Notes: a model not told the origin generated them from the sequence alone. A stretch of 64,000 nucleotides of DNA from Lenzites betulinus (GCA_022264855.1 JABYQU010000026.1:62001-126000); one strand, 5' to 3'; shown: positions 35,416 through 48,491, counted from the stretch's first letter. Numbers and translations are program-made.

Positions 35416-36870
35416 TCAGGGTGCGTTGACGGGGTTCCAAGTAATCGCGCCATCTCCTCCCCTGTCCAGCGCGTCGAGGCTCTGCATGTCCTCCACGCTG
35501 ATCTCGAAGTCAAAGACCTCCGAGTTAGACAGGATGCGCTCCGGGCGTGCTGACTTCGGCAGGGGGACGTGTCTATACGGACGTCAGTATGCGAGACGTA
35601 GATAGGAGCACTAGGACGGTACCCGTGCTGCAGGGACCACCGGATGAGGATCTGGGCTGCGTCCTTGTAGTACTGGTGAACAAGACGTCAGTCCGAGTGC
35701 GTCAACACGCAGCGTCAGGGAAGTCGTGGACGCACCTTCTCCGCCAGCTCTACAAAGAGCGGCTCATGAAGTCTTCCTTGGACGAGGGGCGAGTACGCCT
35801 GCACCACTATCCCGTTGGCTTTACAGTACTCGACGATTGGCCTTTGCTGGCAGAACGGATGCAGCTGTTATAGCGACGTGTCAGAGGGCCTCACGTAAGC
35901 CGTATGCAGTATGATATATTGACCCACCTCGACCTGGTTCACGCTCGGGAGCTCGTACCCCGCCTCGCGGATTTCATCGATGTGTCTGTCCGAGCTGATA
36001 TAAAGCAAGAGCGTCATAATCATGCCCACATGTCATCTCACATTTCATATATTGACGCGTCGCACTCACTAGTTGGACACGCCGATCGACTTGATCTTCC
36101 CCGCCTTCTTCGCGTCGACAAGCGCGCGCCATGTCTCGAGGCGGGTCTCCTTCCCCGAAAGCGGGCTGTGAATGAGATACAAATCGAAGTAGTCTACACT
36201 TTCCTTAGCTGGTTTAGTCTCACAAGAGCGATCAGATTTACCATAGCCAAAGTTGGCGAGAGAGTCCTCCACGGCGGCGAGAGTGTTCTCGTAGCCGTGC
36301 TCGGGGTGGTAGATCTTCGACGCTGCCACGGTTTAAGATGGGTCAGTACACATTCCAAGTCCAGATATGGCGGTGTCGACAGTACTCACTAACGAAAACA
36401 TCCTCCCGCGGGATCCCACTCCTCCTGATCGCCAAGCCCACTTGGGCCTCGTTCTTGTAGTATCGTGCAGAATCGATGTGTCTGTGGGGCTATTATCAAT
36501 CCCTCTCCCTCTACATAACCATTACTGATAAACTGACCTGTATCCGTTTTGCAGCGCTGCGATACATGCAGGTGCGCACTCGTCATTCTCGAACACGCCC
36601 AGGCCCAAGATAGGCATGTCGTGTCCTGCAACAAAGGATAAGCCGACAAGCTTCACAACCACATGCAAGGACAACACATTGATATCGTAGCACGATAGAG
36701 CGGTCACGCATTATACAACCCTTACAGCGGTGTTCGAGGCAGACAAGTACGTGGACGCGACATCATCGTCGCGGTCCCGTGACCGTGTCGTCGTCAGCTT
36801 TGAGTCAGAGACGGGACTTACCGGAAGAGAGGCGGACCGTCGTTGACAGCGATAACGCCGACCCAGACAT
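35416..36870 (-). CDS. Aldo/keto reductase (AKR1)
   Basis: Start ATG at 36870 ([17 protein letters not shown]), then an intron of about 200 nt before [20 protein letters not shown], and at least six further short introns to the stop at 35416. The NADPH-dependent aldo/keto reductase (TIM-barrel) signature is complete: [15 protein letters not shown] carries the catalytic Asp and Tyr, [10 protein letters not shown] the Lys, and [15 protein letters not shown] the His. The later motifs are [24 protein letters not shown] and the cofactor-binding [11 protein letters not shown], with the end ITWNPVNAP. The length fits the roughly 280-300 aa small AKRs. Fungal members reduce sugar-derived or xenobiotic carbonyls; the substrate cannot be read from sequence. 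It is tandem with AKR2 and duplicated at 47037-48491. Confidence 0.85.
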
Positions 36871-37177
36871 ATCAGAACGATGTTTCGAAACGCAAGGCCG
36901 GGGCGTTTGATTCTGAATTTGAAAGCATCTCCTGTGGGTATTTATACTCCCCGTGTGGCTGAGCGGCCGAGTCAAAACGAAATTTGGACCACATTGACGT
37001 GCCAAGCAGATAGAACGGCCAATAACACATCGGGCTCAGATTAGAACAATTTTCCCATTGTGCCTGCGACCAGGTCGAGGATATCATACACCTCCGTTCA
37101 TACGCGTTCGTGTCGTTTCCAAGCTCCTGTTACAATTCTCTTCTGGTTCTTGCTGTAGACGACTTGCATGAAGGTGT
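36871..37177. promoter_or_regulatory. AKR1 upstream region
   Basis: 307 bp between the AKR2 stop and the AKR1 start. A TATTTATA element on the minus strand (about 36937-36945, read TATAAATA) lies about 70 bp upstream of the AKR1 start. Confidence 0.5.
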
Positions 37178-38512
37178 TCAAGGTGCATCGACGGGGTTCC
37201 AGGTGACGGCACCATCCTTGCCGCGGTCCAGTGCGTCAATGGCAGCCACGTCTTCCGCACTGATCTCGAAATCAAAGACCTCGGCGTTGGAGACGACACG
37301 CGTGGGCTGAGACGATTTCGGGAGTGGGATGAAACTAGAGAAACGATTTAGATTGAGCGTTTCTTACTTCACAGTTCAGAATGTTTTGCAGATGCTTACC
37401 CGCGTTGTAGTGACCAGCGCACGAGCAGCTGCGCCGGGTCTTTATTGTACTGTGGTTAAGAAAGTTGAGCACATCAACTTCCCGGATGAGACGCGGCCAC
37501 CGACCTTCTTCCCGATATCGACGATCGTGTCGTTCCACTTTCCGCGAATCAGCGGCGTGTACGCTTCAACGATGATCTTATGCTTGTTGCAGTATTCCAC
37601 GATCTCCTTCTGCTGACAGAAGGGATGAAGCTGTGCGTGTGTTCAGTCCGTGCTCTTTGTACGAGGATGCACCGCACGTACCTCGACCTGGTTGACAGAG
37701 GGCGTCTCAAGCCCCGCTTCGCGGATCTCCTCCAAATGCTTAGGGCCGCTATAAGACGATATTTAGTTTGGAGCACAGTTGGTCGCCAGCGATCATTTCA
37801 AGAGGCCACATACTAGTTGGATACACCGATCGTGTGGACCTTTCCCTGCTTCTTCGCCTCAATCAACGCATTCCAGGTCTCTAAGCGGCGCTCCTTGTCG
37901 GACAATGGCGAGTGGATGAGCATCAGATCGATGTATTCTGAAGTGAGTGGATATATGCGCCCAAATCGCATGTAAGGTGAGTGGATAATCATGGGGAACC
38001 CATCGTAACACGCACCGAAGCCAAACTTCTTGAGCGAGTCGTCAATTGCAGCTGTCGCCTTGTCAAATCCGTGCTCGGGATTGTTCACCTTCGAAGCTGG
38101 GTAACCGAGGATACTTGTCGTTTAGTAAGAAAAAGGGCGCTATGGGCAATGTACGCACTGATGAACACTTCCTCTCGAGCGATCCCGCTCTCTCTCACAG
38201 AGTTTCCGACCTGTTCCTCATTCCTGTACATGCGTGCAGAGTCGATATGCCTGTATACCTTTCAGAATACGAACAAAGAACCCATACAGGACCAAGGTCT
38301 TACCTGTACCCGTGTTTCAGTGCCGCGAGGCACGCCGGGCTGCAGTCGTCATTCTGGTACACTCCCAGCCCTACAACCGGCAGGTCGTAGCCTGTGCAAA
38401 CAAACACGTCAACTAATACGCACGAAGTAGAACGGTCCGAAGCGAGACGCTGCGCACCAGAAGATAGTTTGACGGTGCTATGGATCGTGAGCGTGAGCTT
38501 GGACTCAGGCAT
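37178..38512 (-). CDS. Aldo/keto reductase (AKR2)
   Basis: ATG at 38512 ([19 protein letters not shown]), stop at 37178, interrupted by several short introns in positions matching AKR1. Motifs: [35 protein letters not shown] (Asp and Tyr), [10 protein letters not shown] (Lys), [15 protein letters not shown] (His), [30 protein letters not shown] and end VTWNPVDAP. All four catalytic residues are present. It is clearly a tandem paralogue of AKR1, older than the segmental duplication that copied both. A TATATAAA-type element sits at about 38575-38583, some 65 bp upstream. Substrate unknown. Confidence 0.85.
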
Positions 38513-40919
38513 TCTTGATGCTGGCGCGAGATGGTGGTCGGTGAGAGACCGCGGTTTGGGCGCGGGCTTCCGCCTTTATATAACGTGCCCAGGGCCCGAG
38601 ATTAATAAAACAACTTGGTCTCAGGCCGCCATATCCGATCTTGACAGAGTTCAGAAATGCCCGATGACGGCATGCCTGTCGCGGGCGGGCGCTCGCAGCT
38701 CGATCGGCCAACTGCGCGTCTGGCTGTGTCCTGCGCCGTCCACGAGCTGGCGACGCGGCCTCCTTGAATATCCGCGGCGACTGCCCTGCGCTGCGACACA
38801 CACGCCCTGCTCTCGCCCGCCGCTCCCCGCACCGCACATCTCGTGCACGCCGCGCTCGCCTCGCAGTGCCCCCTCCTGCTCTCTGCGCCGCCCACCGCTC
38901 GCCTGCTCCAGCCTCGCATATACCTAGCAGTAGTGTATTCTCTTCACCTGGTGTGTCTCGACGTCTCTACTCGACACTCTCTGGCTAGCTCTGCTGCCTG
39001 CCGGAGCGCTCACCCAGCCATTCCGCGCGCCGCAGCCGCTACTCGACGCCCGTCACAGCCACCTGTGCACAAGCGCCGCCGTTTCCTCCCCCTTCTCCAA
39101 CGCCCTCACGCACGTCCTGTCCGCATCGCTGGGGCAGGCGCCGACGCTCACCTTGGTCTTTGTACCGCCAACGCCGTGCTCGGCTATCCAGCGTGCGCGA
39201 GCATCCACAGCGGCGCCTCGCCGCACCGAGTTCAACGCCTCCGCGTCCATGGAGGTTGCCAACCACTACATCTCGGCTGTCAGCGGCATGCCTCGACATG
39301 ACGGAATGCGACAAACCTCGCTCAATGCCTTGCGCGGGACGCTGCGAGATGCAGTCGACATAGGCACGGCTGCCCAGGTACAAGGTGTGTCCGTCTCTTC
39401 TGTCAGAGGCAGGAACATGCGGCGAGGTCAGAGAAAGGGTGCACGAACAGAGGAGGGAGGGCGATGTCTGTCCCTCCCCAGAACGTGTGCTCTTATATCC
39501 CTCCCCGCCCGCCCATGCAGCCAGACGTCCGACCTGGGCGCTGCAAAATTCAAATGCGCGCGCGCACGGGCCACCCATCGTGTCTCGCATCGGACCACCC
39601 CCGATCTGTTACCAACGCCCGCTCTTCCCTTGCGCACCCGCGCGGCCGTCCACGACGTGCCAGGTACTAGCACCCACCGCCCAAGACGCCGTCCGCGACG
39701 CGCGTCCAGGGGCTGCCGCGCTGCCGAAATAACTCGGAGACACCCAGCCCGTGGTCGTCACCCCGCCCAGCCCGTCCAGCCTGCAGCACCACCCGGGGCC
39801 GGGCGTCGTCCGCGGAGCACACGTACTCCAATTGCAAGCTCGCAGCGCCCCGATAGCCACGAGGAACGGCCGACACCATGCCGGCATGCCCGCGACTCGG
39901 TGCACGGTGAAACGCGCGCCCGCACGCCCGCGCGACCGGCACTCGCACGCCGCCGTGCCCCTTGTGTGGACACTGACAGCGCGGGTGGGCCCCGCTCGAG
40001 CCCGCGTGGCTCTGGGGGTGGGCGGGGCGGCACCACGTGTAACGGCGGCGGCGGCGGCATGCACAATGCCCGACGCCCGACGCCCAGCCCCGTCGTGGGG
40101 ATGTGCCCGCTGTGCTCGAGTGCACACCGTCCCGGGTCCCTCGTCGCCATACGCAGCACGTTCGTACCGTCGGGCTGCGATAGTGAATGCATATCTGTTC
40201 GTCGTTTATGTGCACGTCCGAGTCTCCCAAGGATGCCCCATTGCGAGCGAGTACGTGTGCATGGCCGTCTACCTACAGTGTGTGAACTAGTATTCTGGTA
40301 AATGACAGCGTGACCGCGTGGAGCCTAGTTGGCAGCACCGACAACCCTCGAGCTCGCAGTCTCGGTCGACGCTGAGGAGGCTTCCACCCCCGCGCCCCGA
40401 GTGTCCTTCGCCACGGACACCGTCCCCCTCGAGTGTGCACCGCGAGCACACGACGGCAACCCCCGACTGCTGCCCGCTCAGCAGGCAGGCCCGCGCATTC
40501 CGCAAGCAGCACGGCACGGTCCTGACGTCGCCCCAGGTGCGTCCTCCCACCCCGATCACCACCCTCGCGTGCCCGCACCCCACAACTCACGCCGCCCGTC
40601 CAGATCCTCGCCGCGCTCGTACCGGCCAGCGTCCACACCGCGCGGCGTGTGCAGCGCTGTGAGTGCCAGAGGGCCGATCGCCAGGCCGGTGTGCTCGACC
40701 ACGACAAGACGCCCTCCGCCCTCCGCTTTTCGACATCGCCGCCACGGCTGCGCAGACTCGACGGCGGCTTCCTCGGACTACTGGACCACTGTGCATACAC
40801 CCAGCGCGCACCGGCTCGAGCTGCGCTGGCCCCGGCATGCTCCGAGCCACTTCTATGTCCCTCAAGAGACCGATGGCTTCCCAGAAAGAATCGCATGCGC
40901 CGACGCGGCAGCACGTTCG

Positions 40920-42590
40920 TTTGCCTCAAAACCTCGTAGGTCCTCCCGTCTGCACACCCCGCACGTGCTCACGGAGTTTCAGAGCGCGACGAGCAAATCC
41001 AGAAATCGCCAATTTCACGCGATTTCATGCATTTTCGCGCATGCCCGCAGTCCATCGCGCGCCCCGCGCCGACCGTCCATCAGTATGTCGCGAAACTCTG
41101 TACGCGCTTTTGCTTGCACAATACGTACGTGGTCACGCAGTTTCAGAGCGCGCCGAGCAAATCTCAAAATCGTCAATTCCGCGCGATTGCATGCATTTTC
41201 GCGCATGTCCGCAGTCCATCGCGCGCCCCGCGCCGACCGCTCTTCGCGGCGTCGTGAAACTCTGTACGTCGTCTCGCCCGAACGTCCCGTACGTGCTCAC
41301 GAAGTTTCGCGACGATCCGACGAGGTGCACAAATCGGCCATTTCGCTCGTTTTCGTGCATATGCCGCCAGAATCGCCCGCCCGTCCCTAGGCGCGAGCCC
41401 GATCGCCGCGCAACTTGGTACGTCGTTTTTCGCGGGTGGACGCTACGTGCTCACGAGGTTGCAGCCCGCTACGAGCATATCTCAAAATCGGTGCCTTCGC
41501 CCAGGCCCAATTCATCTTGGTGGTGATGTGGCGGAAATCGCCTGTCCCCAGGCGGCCCCGCGTCGCGTCCTCCCGCAAACTCGTGGGCTCCTTCGTATAG
41601 GCAGACGGTACATGCCAACGACGTTCCAGCGCCATGCGAGCGAAACAAGAAACCGGCCATTCTGCAGCTGCTCCCATGGCCATCCGAACATATTCGCTCG
41701 CGGCGGGCCGAGCTTGCCTCCCGCCATCACGCAACCTCGTACGTGGACTCGCATGCACAAACGCGCTACGCTCACGAGGTTTTGCAGCGATACGACCAGT
41801 TGTCAAAATCAACATTTTCGCTCGATTTTGTGCCGGATGTGCGAAGATGAATTGGTTGCCCCGCATCGCCCGCGCGAAGGACTCTCGCAAGACTTTGTGC
41901 GTCGTCTCGCACCAGCACACGCCACGAGCTCACCCATTTGCAGCTCGATACGAGCACATCTCAAACTGTGTTTTGCTGCTCGACGCTATGGACGAGCAGA
42001 TAGGCACACTTGCGGCCGGCCGGGATCGTGTCGGATCGTCGCGCAAATCCGTGGGTCGTCTCGTATATACTGACGGTACGTGCTCAGAAGGTTACAGCGC
42101 GATACGAGTACAAGAACACATCGGCCTTCCCGCATGGTGTCGGGGAAATGCAGAGGAGACCGCCCACCCCGGATCGGCATTGTGTCGCCCATGCACACAA
42201 CGTGGTACGTTGTCTCGTATGAGTTGGCGGCACGCGCTCATGAAGTTCCAGGGCGATCCGAGCAGATTTGGAATTCAGCCGCCTTGCATAGATGGGTTGA
42301 GGCCCGAACATGGTCGTTTGCTCCATTTTGTCCGCGCAGCCGATCAACCCGAAACTTGGTATGTTGGCTCGCATGGACGAACGGCACGCGCTCACCGGGT
42401 TTCAGCTCCATACGAGGCGAAACAAATTCGACAGGGTCCCGTCACAGGCATCTATTCAGAGAATCACTTCTGTTGGCAGCACGTCGCCACAGCACCTCTC
42501 GCCGCCACGTTGTATGTACTATCCTATGCACCTACCAACCATCTTCGCTGACGTCTCGGCGCGATTCGAGCAGGAACCTATCGCATCACT
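40920..42590. repeat. Degenerate satellite, about 156-bp period, about eleven units
   Basis: Same satellite as 7250-8820. The CGAAACTnTGTACGTCGT-type block recurs near 40924, 41086, 41248, 41407, 41570, 41726, 41882, 42040, 42194, 42350 and 42500, giving spacings of 150-163 bp. Each unit also has a GCTCACGAAGTTTC-type block and an ACGAGCA..TC.AAAATCG-type block. Long plus-strand frames over it (for example 41634-42551, 42080-43255) are treated as non-genic. Confidence 0.85.
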
Positions 42591-45500
42591 CCAACACTAG
42601 TACTCCGGGTGCGTGGCACGCCCGCCAAAACAGCTGTCCCGCACCCCGTGCATCTCCCCGCCGCCGCGCAACTCGGCACGCCCACTCGGGTGCACGCTCG
42701 ACGTCTGCCCTGCATATCGCGACTCTCCTCAAGCAGGTACCGGCCGCGCGCGTCGATGACAAGGATGGTCGGCGGCAAGACTGTCTGGAACGAGGAAGCC
42801 CCGCCGCCGCGGTGCGTCCGCATCCCTCGCATATATCCCCGAATGCGCCGACGCCCTGCGCCGATCTCGATACCCCCGGCGCACCTCTGCGTGCCCCGAC
42901 CCCGCCCAAACGCGCGTCCCGCAAACTAACACCGTGCACTCCTGTCCCGCCGATGCTCAATTCGAGCTTTTCATGCGAACGGAGCGGTTCCGCCGCCAGG
43001 CCTGCGCCGACCGTCTGCTGCTCTGGATTGTGCGAGTCCTGCCCGCCGACAATTCGGAATAATCAAAGTGAATTCCTGCGCTGCAGGGCGCCGCGGCGGC
43101 GCGGCCACACGGCTCTCCGAGGACCCTGTGCCATGCATCAAGATTCAAGCTTCAAGACGATATGTGTGACACCCGACGCCGGCGGCGGAGCGCACGCCAT
43201 CGCCCCAGCAACACATATTATTCTGAGCACGAGGAGCGGGCCGAGCCTGGGCTAGACGTGTCTGTTCAGAATCTCGAGGGCATGTTCCGCCTTGGATAGA
43301 AATATACAATGTTCGGCGCGCGCCGCCCCGCGTCCCCTCCTGGGCGGCAAGAACAAATGTGTCCGCGCTAATTGATCGCTTTCGGTACCCTGTACGCGGC
43401 GTCGTCCACGCGCTGCTGAGACGGCCGCCTCGCTTCCTCGTGATAGGCTCAACGCCTTTGCCCCCGTGGCTTACTGCACATGTTCTTCCGCTTTCGTGCG
43501 TACGGGATTTGATTCTTCTTGTTTCTGTAATACGAGCTCTCCACACTGTACACCGTACTCGCACGAGCATGGATCACAATATCATAGTATGTCCAGTGTG
43601 GTCGCTACAATGGGCTATTGAATGTGTCAAGACCCTCCGCCATTCCTGCCAGCTTGCGACGAGGCGGTCTTCGGCTATGTTGCATGGTGAGACAAGGCCC
43701 TGAGATGTGCGCTGCTAATAATGGCGTTTTGGGACAACGCCGGGCGGCGCGAAGCAGCCGAAGTGGTCTAGTGAAACCCAGCACGAGACCTACCGCCGAG
43801 CGACGCGAGGAGACAGTGTTCAGGGCAGCGGAGTTCCTGCGTAGCGAGCACCTGAGGGTAGACGTTCCTAGCAACCGACACGACGGCAGCGTCGTCAGAT
43901 CGAGAGTGATTCCAGCGTCGCGGCGGCGATGTCCTGTTGGGCACACGCGAGTGGACGAGCACCCGTTCTGGAGGTGTTGTGCGAGCGCGGCGTCATTCCC
44001 CGTATGCCGAGGAGTGCTCGAACACTATGCACTCACCTTTATCATGTTGTCCGCCGAGAATAGCGCGCTTCGGTACGTGAGCAGTCGCGCGCGACGGCTT
44101 GAGGGACGGTGTCGCTTTCGTTCCATGCGGGAAACAGTTCCGGGCCTATACGTCATGGAAGGTGGTCTTGCGGGCGTGACACGCATGCGGTACGATGCAT
44201 GCGGCTACACCGTTAGTCGGTGCAGGTCGCAGCAAGAAGAACAGCCAGATAACATACCTATTTACGGCCTGAGCAACAGCGATAGCGGGGTATTATGCGA
44301 ACACCGTATGAGCCCCACAAAGTGCCGTTCGGAACACAAAGGGCAAGACGGGGGCCACGGTGCCGCGGCAAACCCGCCCGTCTTCGTTTGACAGCACTTT
44401 TATGAAGTCCGGCGGCGAGACGGAGCGGGGCGGACGACAAACAGGCTCGGCTCCGGCAGCGGCGGCGGCGGAGCGAGGTCTTTGCCTATTGATGTGCCCC
44501 AGCTTGAAGCGGAGCGGCCACTCGAGCGCGGAGCGGCCAGCGCCAGGAGCACAAAGACGCATATCCTGGATTGTAGAGTAAGCTATGAGACAGACAGAAA
44601 GGAATGGGCAGGGAGGCACGTACACGCGGGTTGTGAGAGGGTTACAGAGTACAAGGCAAGAGGCAAGAGAGTCAATGGTCAGTACTGTCGGAGTTGAACG
44701 AACGCGAGTGGAGGGACGACGAGATCAATCGGGGACCGGTCGCGGGGGTGATGTGAGACATTTCCTTGCACCCGGCGGAGCGGAGCCAGTTGCGAACGGG
44801 AGGAGGGCGGCGCCGCGGTGGTGGCGGTCCAGGGAAGAGTTGCGAGCCGCGCGAGCGCTCCGGCGCTCCGACGGTGCGGTCCCTCCTCAAAATCGCATCG
44901 GGGGGATCTTGGATCTCTGCGTACCTAAACCGCACCGTCAGGGTCGGTGTAAATCGAGCGCGCGCGGAGGCGGGAATGGACTCACTTATATACATCAGCG
45001 GATGGTCCACGGTGGGCCTCTTGCTGTTCTTGCTCCCACTGCCGTTCCTTTGCCTCCCGACCCCACTCTGCCGAGGCTGTGCCGCCCTGCTGCTTTCCGT
45101 ATTCACGCCGCGTCCCGTTCCCACCGCGAGGCGTCCCAGACGGATGAACGCAAGGTGAGTCGTCTACCACTATAGACTCTGCAGCAACCGCGGCCTCCGT
45201 CGGGGCCGGCTGCGCAGAGGGCGGTTCCGCCGGGGCATTGTGGGCGAGCCTGAGAGGGCGCAAGGCGCGCAGACGCTGCCGCGGCAGCACCCCCGTACGC
45301 CCAGGACAGTGTGCGCCTGTGTGCCTACGCCGCAGCCGCACACGGGCGGCGGGGACGTCGGGACGGCATTGCAGACGCGGCAGAGGGCACGACGAAGGCG
45401 GCCGGTCGCCACGTTACCGGACGGGGCTCGACGCGACGTGCGACGACACTGTGACACTTGGGGCGGCGCGCCGAGTGAGAGAGGCACTGCAACAGTGCGA

Positions 45501-46272
45501 CGGCGTTGCTCACAACGGAAACGGGCTGGCGAGGGTGGCGGAGGGTGTGCCGGGGCACCTGTGGTTGCGGCAGGGAACACGGCCGAGGCAGACGGTCTTG
45601 ACTTCACGGGAACTCGCCCGTCGGGACGCGGAATGGCGTCGCGGCACTCTGGACGGCGCGCGGGACAACGGAGTGTTTGGAAGGTTGCGCGGGGACAAGA
45701 GCTGCGGCGCGAGTGCCGCGGCGGCGTTTTGGTGCACGCGGCGGGCAGGCCATTTGGGTGGCGAGAGACAGCCCTCGAGTGGTACGCACGCGCTGGCCCT
45801 CCCATGGCGGCGTCCGGAGGTCGGCGTGAGGGTGTTGTATGACGAGCGGGACGGTGGCGGCGGGAGCTCGAGGAGCGGGGCTGCAAGAGACGGCGGGAAA
45901 CATGTTAGCTGTATATACACATCGAATACAAGGGCGTGGGACATGCCTGTTTACGAGCGACCATCCTCGGCATCCACTGCACATGTCGGCCATACTGTTA
46001 GCTATTGTACTTGTACCTTCTCCGTGTCCCTTGCGAGCACCCCGTGTGCCCACCAGGGAGCAGCCCAGGAGCGCCCCCCACCAAAGACCACCCCGAGAGT
46101 AAAATCCCCGCGGGAGCACAATATTTCACCCCTCCATGGCACTGTGGGAGTACAATCCCCCCACCAAGGAGCACCCGAGGAGCACAATCCCCCCTCGGTG
46201 ACAGACTATCGCGCTCTCGACGCGGCACTTTCTCCGCGGCCCGTCGCGGTCGCCGGCACGCGCCGCCCCGAT
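42591..46272. other. Rest of third GC-rich copy, no supported gene
   Basis: Overlapping open frames on both strands reflect high GC. At 46050-46195 a short degenerate array of GGAGCACAATCCCCC-type units sits where copies 1 and 2 have the 27-bp minisatellite, so a different repeat occupies the equivalent place. Confidence 0.5.
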
Positions 46273-46732
46273 CCTCGCGCGGCGACATATCGACCGGGTC
46301 GTCGCTGGAGTCGTCCATGACGTCCTCGTCATCTTCGTCCGACCATTCCTCGCCGCGTTTTGGGAACCGCACGCGCCAAGATAACGAGAACACGAACTCC
46401 CGTCTCCGCTGCCACCATCCAGGAGACGGCGATAGAGACCGCGAGCGCCGTTCCTGAAGTGAGCCCTTCGGGAGGCTGTCCGGGTAGGTCAGATACAAGT
46501 GTCGGATGTGCGGCTTGTCCCCGAGAGAAGCGTCGCATTCACGTTCGTACAGCGCGACGAACGCCCGGAAGCGGCGAGGGGTGGCGACCAGCGAGATCGA
46601 GTGGAACCGTGCCGTTCGAGAAGCCGCGCGGATGACCTTCGACGTAAGTGAGAGGGCGACGCCGGTGGGCCCGCCGTCGGTGCATGCAAAGGCGAATATC
46701 CTTTGCAATGTCTCCAGAGGCAGCGTGTCCAT
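46273..46732 (-). pseudogene. Truncated F-box gene (F-box iii), fused to repeat DNA
   Basis: The first 150 or so codons match F-box ii (same ATG, at 46732, MDTLPLETLQRIFAFACTDG). After the acidic tract and PREDR the reading frame runs straight into the GC-rich repeat and ends at 45998 without the leucine-rich half or the conserved tail. Between about 46273 and 46345 it differs from F-box ii (VMDDSSDDPVDMS against VEYIMDDSYDSPVAMF), while upstream it is nearly identical. This suggests the junction came through a slightly different F-box paralogue. A product would have only the F-box-like end. Confidence 0.85.
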
Positions 46733-47036
46733 GGCGGTTGTGGTCAGAGGGACGTACCTAGATTTATTTCTCTTATAGGAAGCTATCGGCAGACGCCGCA
46801 TGGTTAGCAGCTGCGGTCTGTTCAGCCTCGGGTACCCCTGCGGGCATGGCCATTAGTCACTAATCAGGCCTTCAGGTAGCGTGCCTAGTCAGGAGCCGGG
46901 CGCAACTGGTCATCCGACTCAAAGTGTCCACATTGCCCGTACTGACGCTCTTCATCGTCATAAACAATCATCTCAAAAGTGGCTGGTGTCACAATGTACA
47001 ATTGCACCAATTCCCACTGCGTTCGGCCGCAGTGAC
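46733..47036. other. Intergenic between F-box iii and AKR1 copy 2
   Basis: Duplicate of 35112-35415; no gene seen. Confidence 0.6.
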
Positions 47037-48491
47037 TCAGGGTGCGTTGACGGGGTTCCAAGTAATCGCGCCATCTCCTCCCCTGTCCAGCGCGTCGAGG
47101 CTCTGCATGTCCTCCACGCTGATCTCGAAGTCAAAGACCTCCGAGTTAGACAGGATGCGCTCCGGGCGTGCTGACTTCGGCAGGGGGACGTGTCTATACG
47201 GACGTCAGTATGCGAGACGTAGATAGGAGCACTAGGACGGTACCCGTGCTGCAGGGACCACCGGATGAGGATCTGGGCTGCGTCCTTGTAGTACTGGTGA
47301 ACAAGACGTCAGTCCGAGTGCGTCAACACGCAGCGTCAGGGAAGTCGTGGACGCACCTTCTCCGCCAGCTCTACAAAGAGCGGCTCATGAAGTCTTCCTT
47401 GGACGAGGGGCGAGTACGCCTGCACCACTATCCCGTTGGCTTTACAGTACTCGACGATTGGCCTTTGCTGGCAGAACGGATGCAGCTGTTATAGCGACGT
47501 GTCAGAGGGCCTCACGTAAGCCGTATGCAGTATGATATATTGACCCACCTCGACCTGGTTCACGCTCGGGAGCTCGTACCCCGCCTCGCGGATTTCATCG
47601 ATGTGTCTGTCCGAGCTGATATAAAGCAAGAGCGTCATAATCATGCCCACATGTCATCTCACATTTCATATATTGACGCGTCGCACTCACTAGTTGGACA
47701 CGCCGATCGACTTGATCTTCCCCGCCTTCTTCGCGTCGACAAGCGCGCGCCATGTCTCGAGGCGGGTCTCCTTCCCCGAAAGCGGGCTGTGAATGAGATA
47801 CAAATCGAAGTAGTCTACACTTTCCTTAGCTGGTTTAGTCTCACAAGAGCGATCAGATTTACCATAGCCAAAGTTGGCGAGAGAGTCCTCCACGGCGGCG
47901 AGAGTGTTCTCGTAGCCGTGCTCGGGGTGGTAGATCTTCGACGCTGCCACGGTTTAAGATGGGTCAGTACACATTCCAAGTCCAGATATGGCGGTGTCGA
48001 CAGTACTCACTAACGAAAACATCCTCCCGCGGGATCCCACTCCTCCTGATCGCCAAGCCCACTTGGGCCTCGTTCTTGTAGTATCGTGCAGAATCGATGT
48101 GTCTGTGGGGCTATTATCAATCCCTCTCCCTCTACATAACCATTACTGATAAACTGACCTGTATCCGTTTTGCAGCGCTGCGATACATGCAGGTGCGCAC
48201 TCGTCATTCTCGAACACGCCCAGGCCCAAGATAGGCATGTCGTGTCCTGCAACAAAGGATAAGCCGACAAGCTTCACAACCACATGCAAGGACAACACAT
48301 TGATATCGTAGCACGATAGAGCGGTCACGCATTATACAACCCTTACAGCGGTGTTCGAGGCAGACAAGTACGTGGACGCGACATCATCGTCGCGGTCCCG
48401 TGACCGTGTCGTCGTCAGCTTTGAGTCAGAGACGGGACTTACCGGAAGAGAGGCGGACCGTCGTTGACAGCGATAACGCCGACCCAGACAT
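47037..48491 (-). CDS. Aldo/keto reductase, duplicate of AKR1
   Basis: Copy of 35416-36870 at an offset of 11621, with the same ATG (48491), splice sites, catalytic motifs ([35 protein letters not shown]) and stop. I saw no coding difference in the stretches compared, so it should encode the same enzyme and raise gene dosage if the duplication is real. Its 5' promoter region is copied in full. Confidence 0.85.

Larger units (their letters stand above)
34640..38679. repeat. 4.0-kb direct repeat, copy 1 (F-box 5' part and two reductases)
   Basis: Matches 46273-50301 at an offset of 11621 (11622 after a single-base indel near 38625), with only a handful of substitutions over about 3.9 kb. The first 70 bp or so, inside the F-box middle, are more diverged than the rest. 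The right limit lies after CATGCCTGT at 38679. The two copies flank the diverged GC-rich unit at 38680-46272. Confidence 0.9.
38680..46272. repeat. Third, diverged copy of the GC-rich unit
   Basis: Same GC-rich character as 1-16985, with recognisable collinear landmarks. GCCCGACGCCCGACGCCC then GGGATGTGCCCG..GTGCTCGAGTGCACA at about 40070 matches 6594-6690, and the 156-bp satellite at 40920-42590 matches 7250-8820. The GGCGGCGCCGCGG.GGTGGCGGTCCAGGGA segment at about 44808 matches 1253 and 11551. TATCGCGCTCTC.ACACGGCACTTTCTC-like sequence near 46205 matches 2693. It therefore equals the right part of one unit joined to the left part of the next. Identity is much lower than between copies 1 and 2. 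No supported gene lies inside. It is inserted exactly between the two copies of the reductase block. Confidence 0.75.

Noticed and set aside
39153..43255. Several open frames of 280-390 codons (39153-40301, 40329-41390, 40663-41526, 42080-43255)
   Set aside because: All lie in very GC-rich repeat DNA with long overlapping frames on both strands and Arg/Pro/Ala-biased translations; none is conserved as protein between unit copies.
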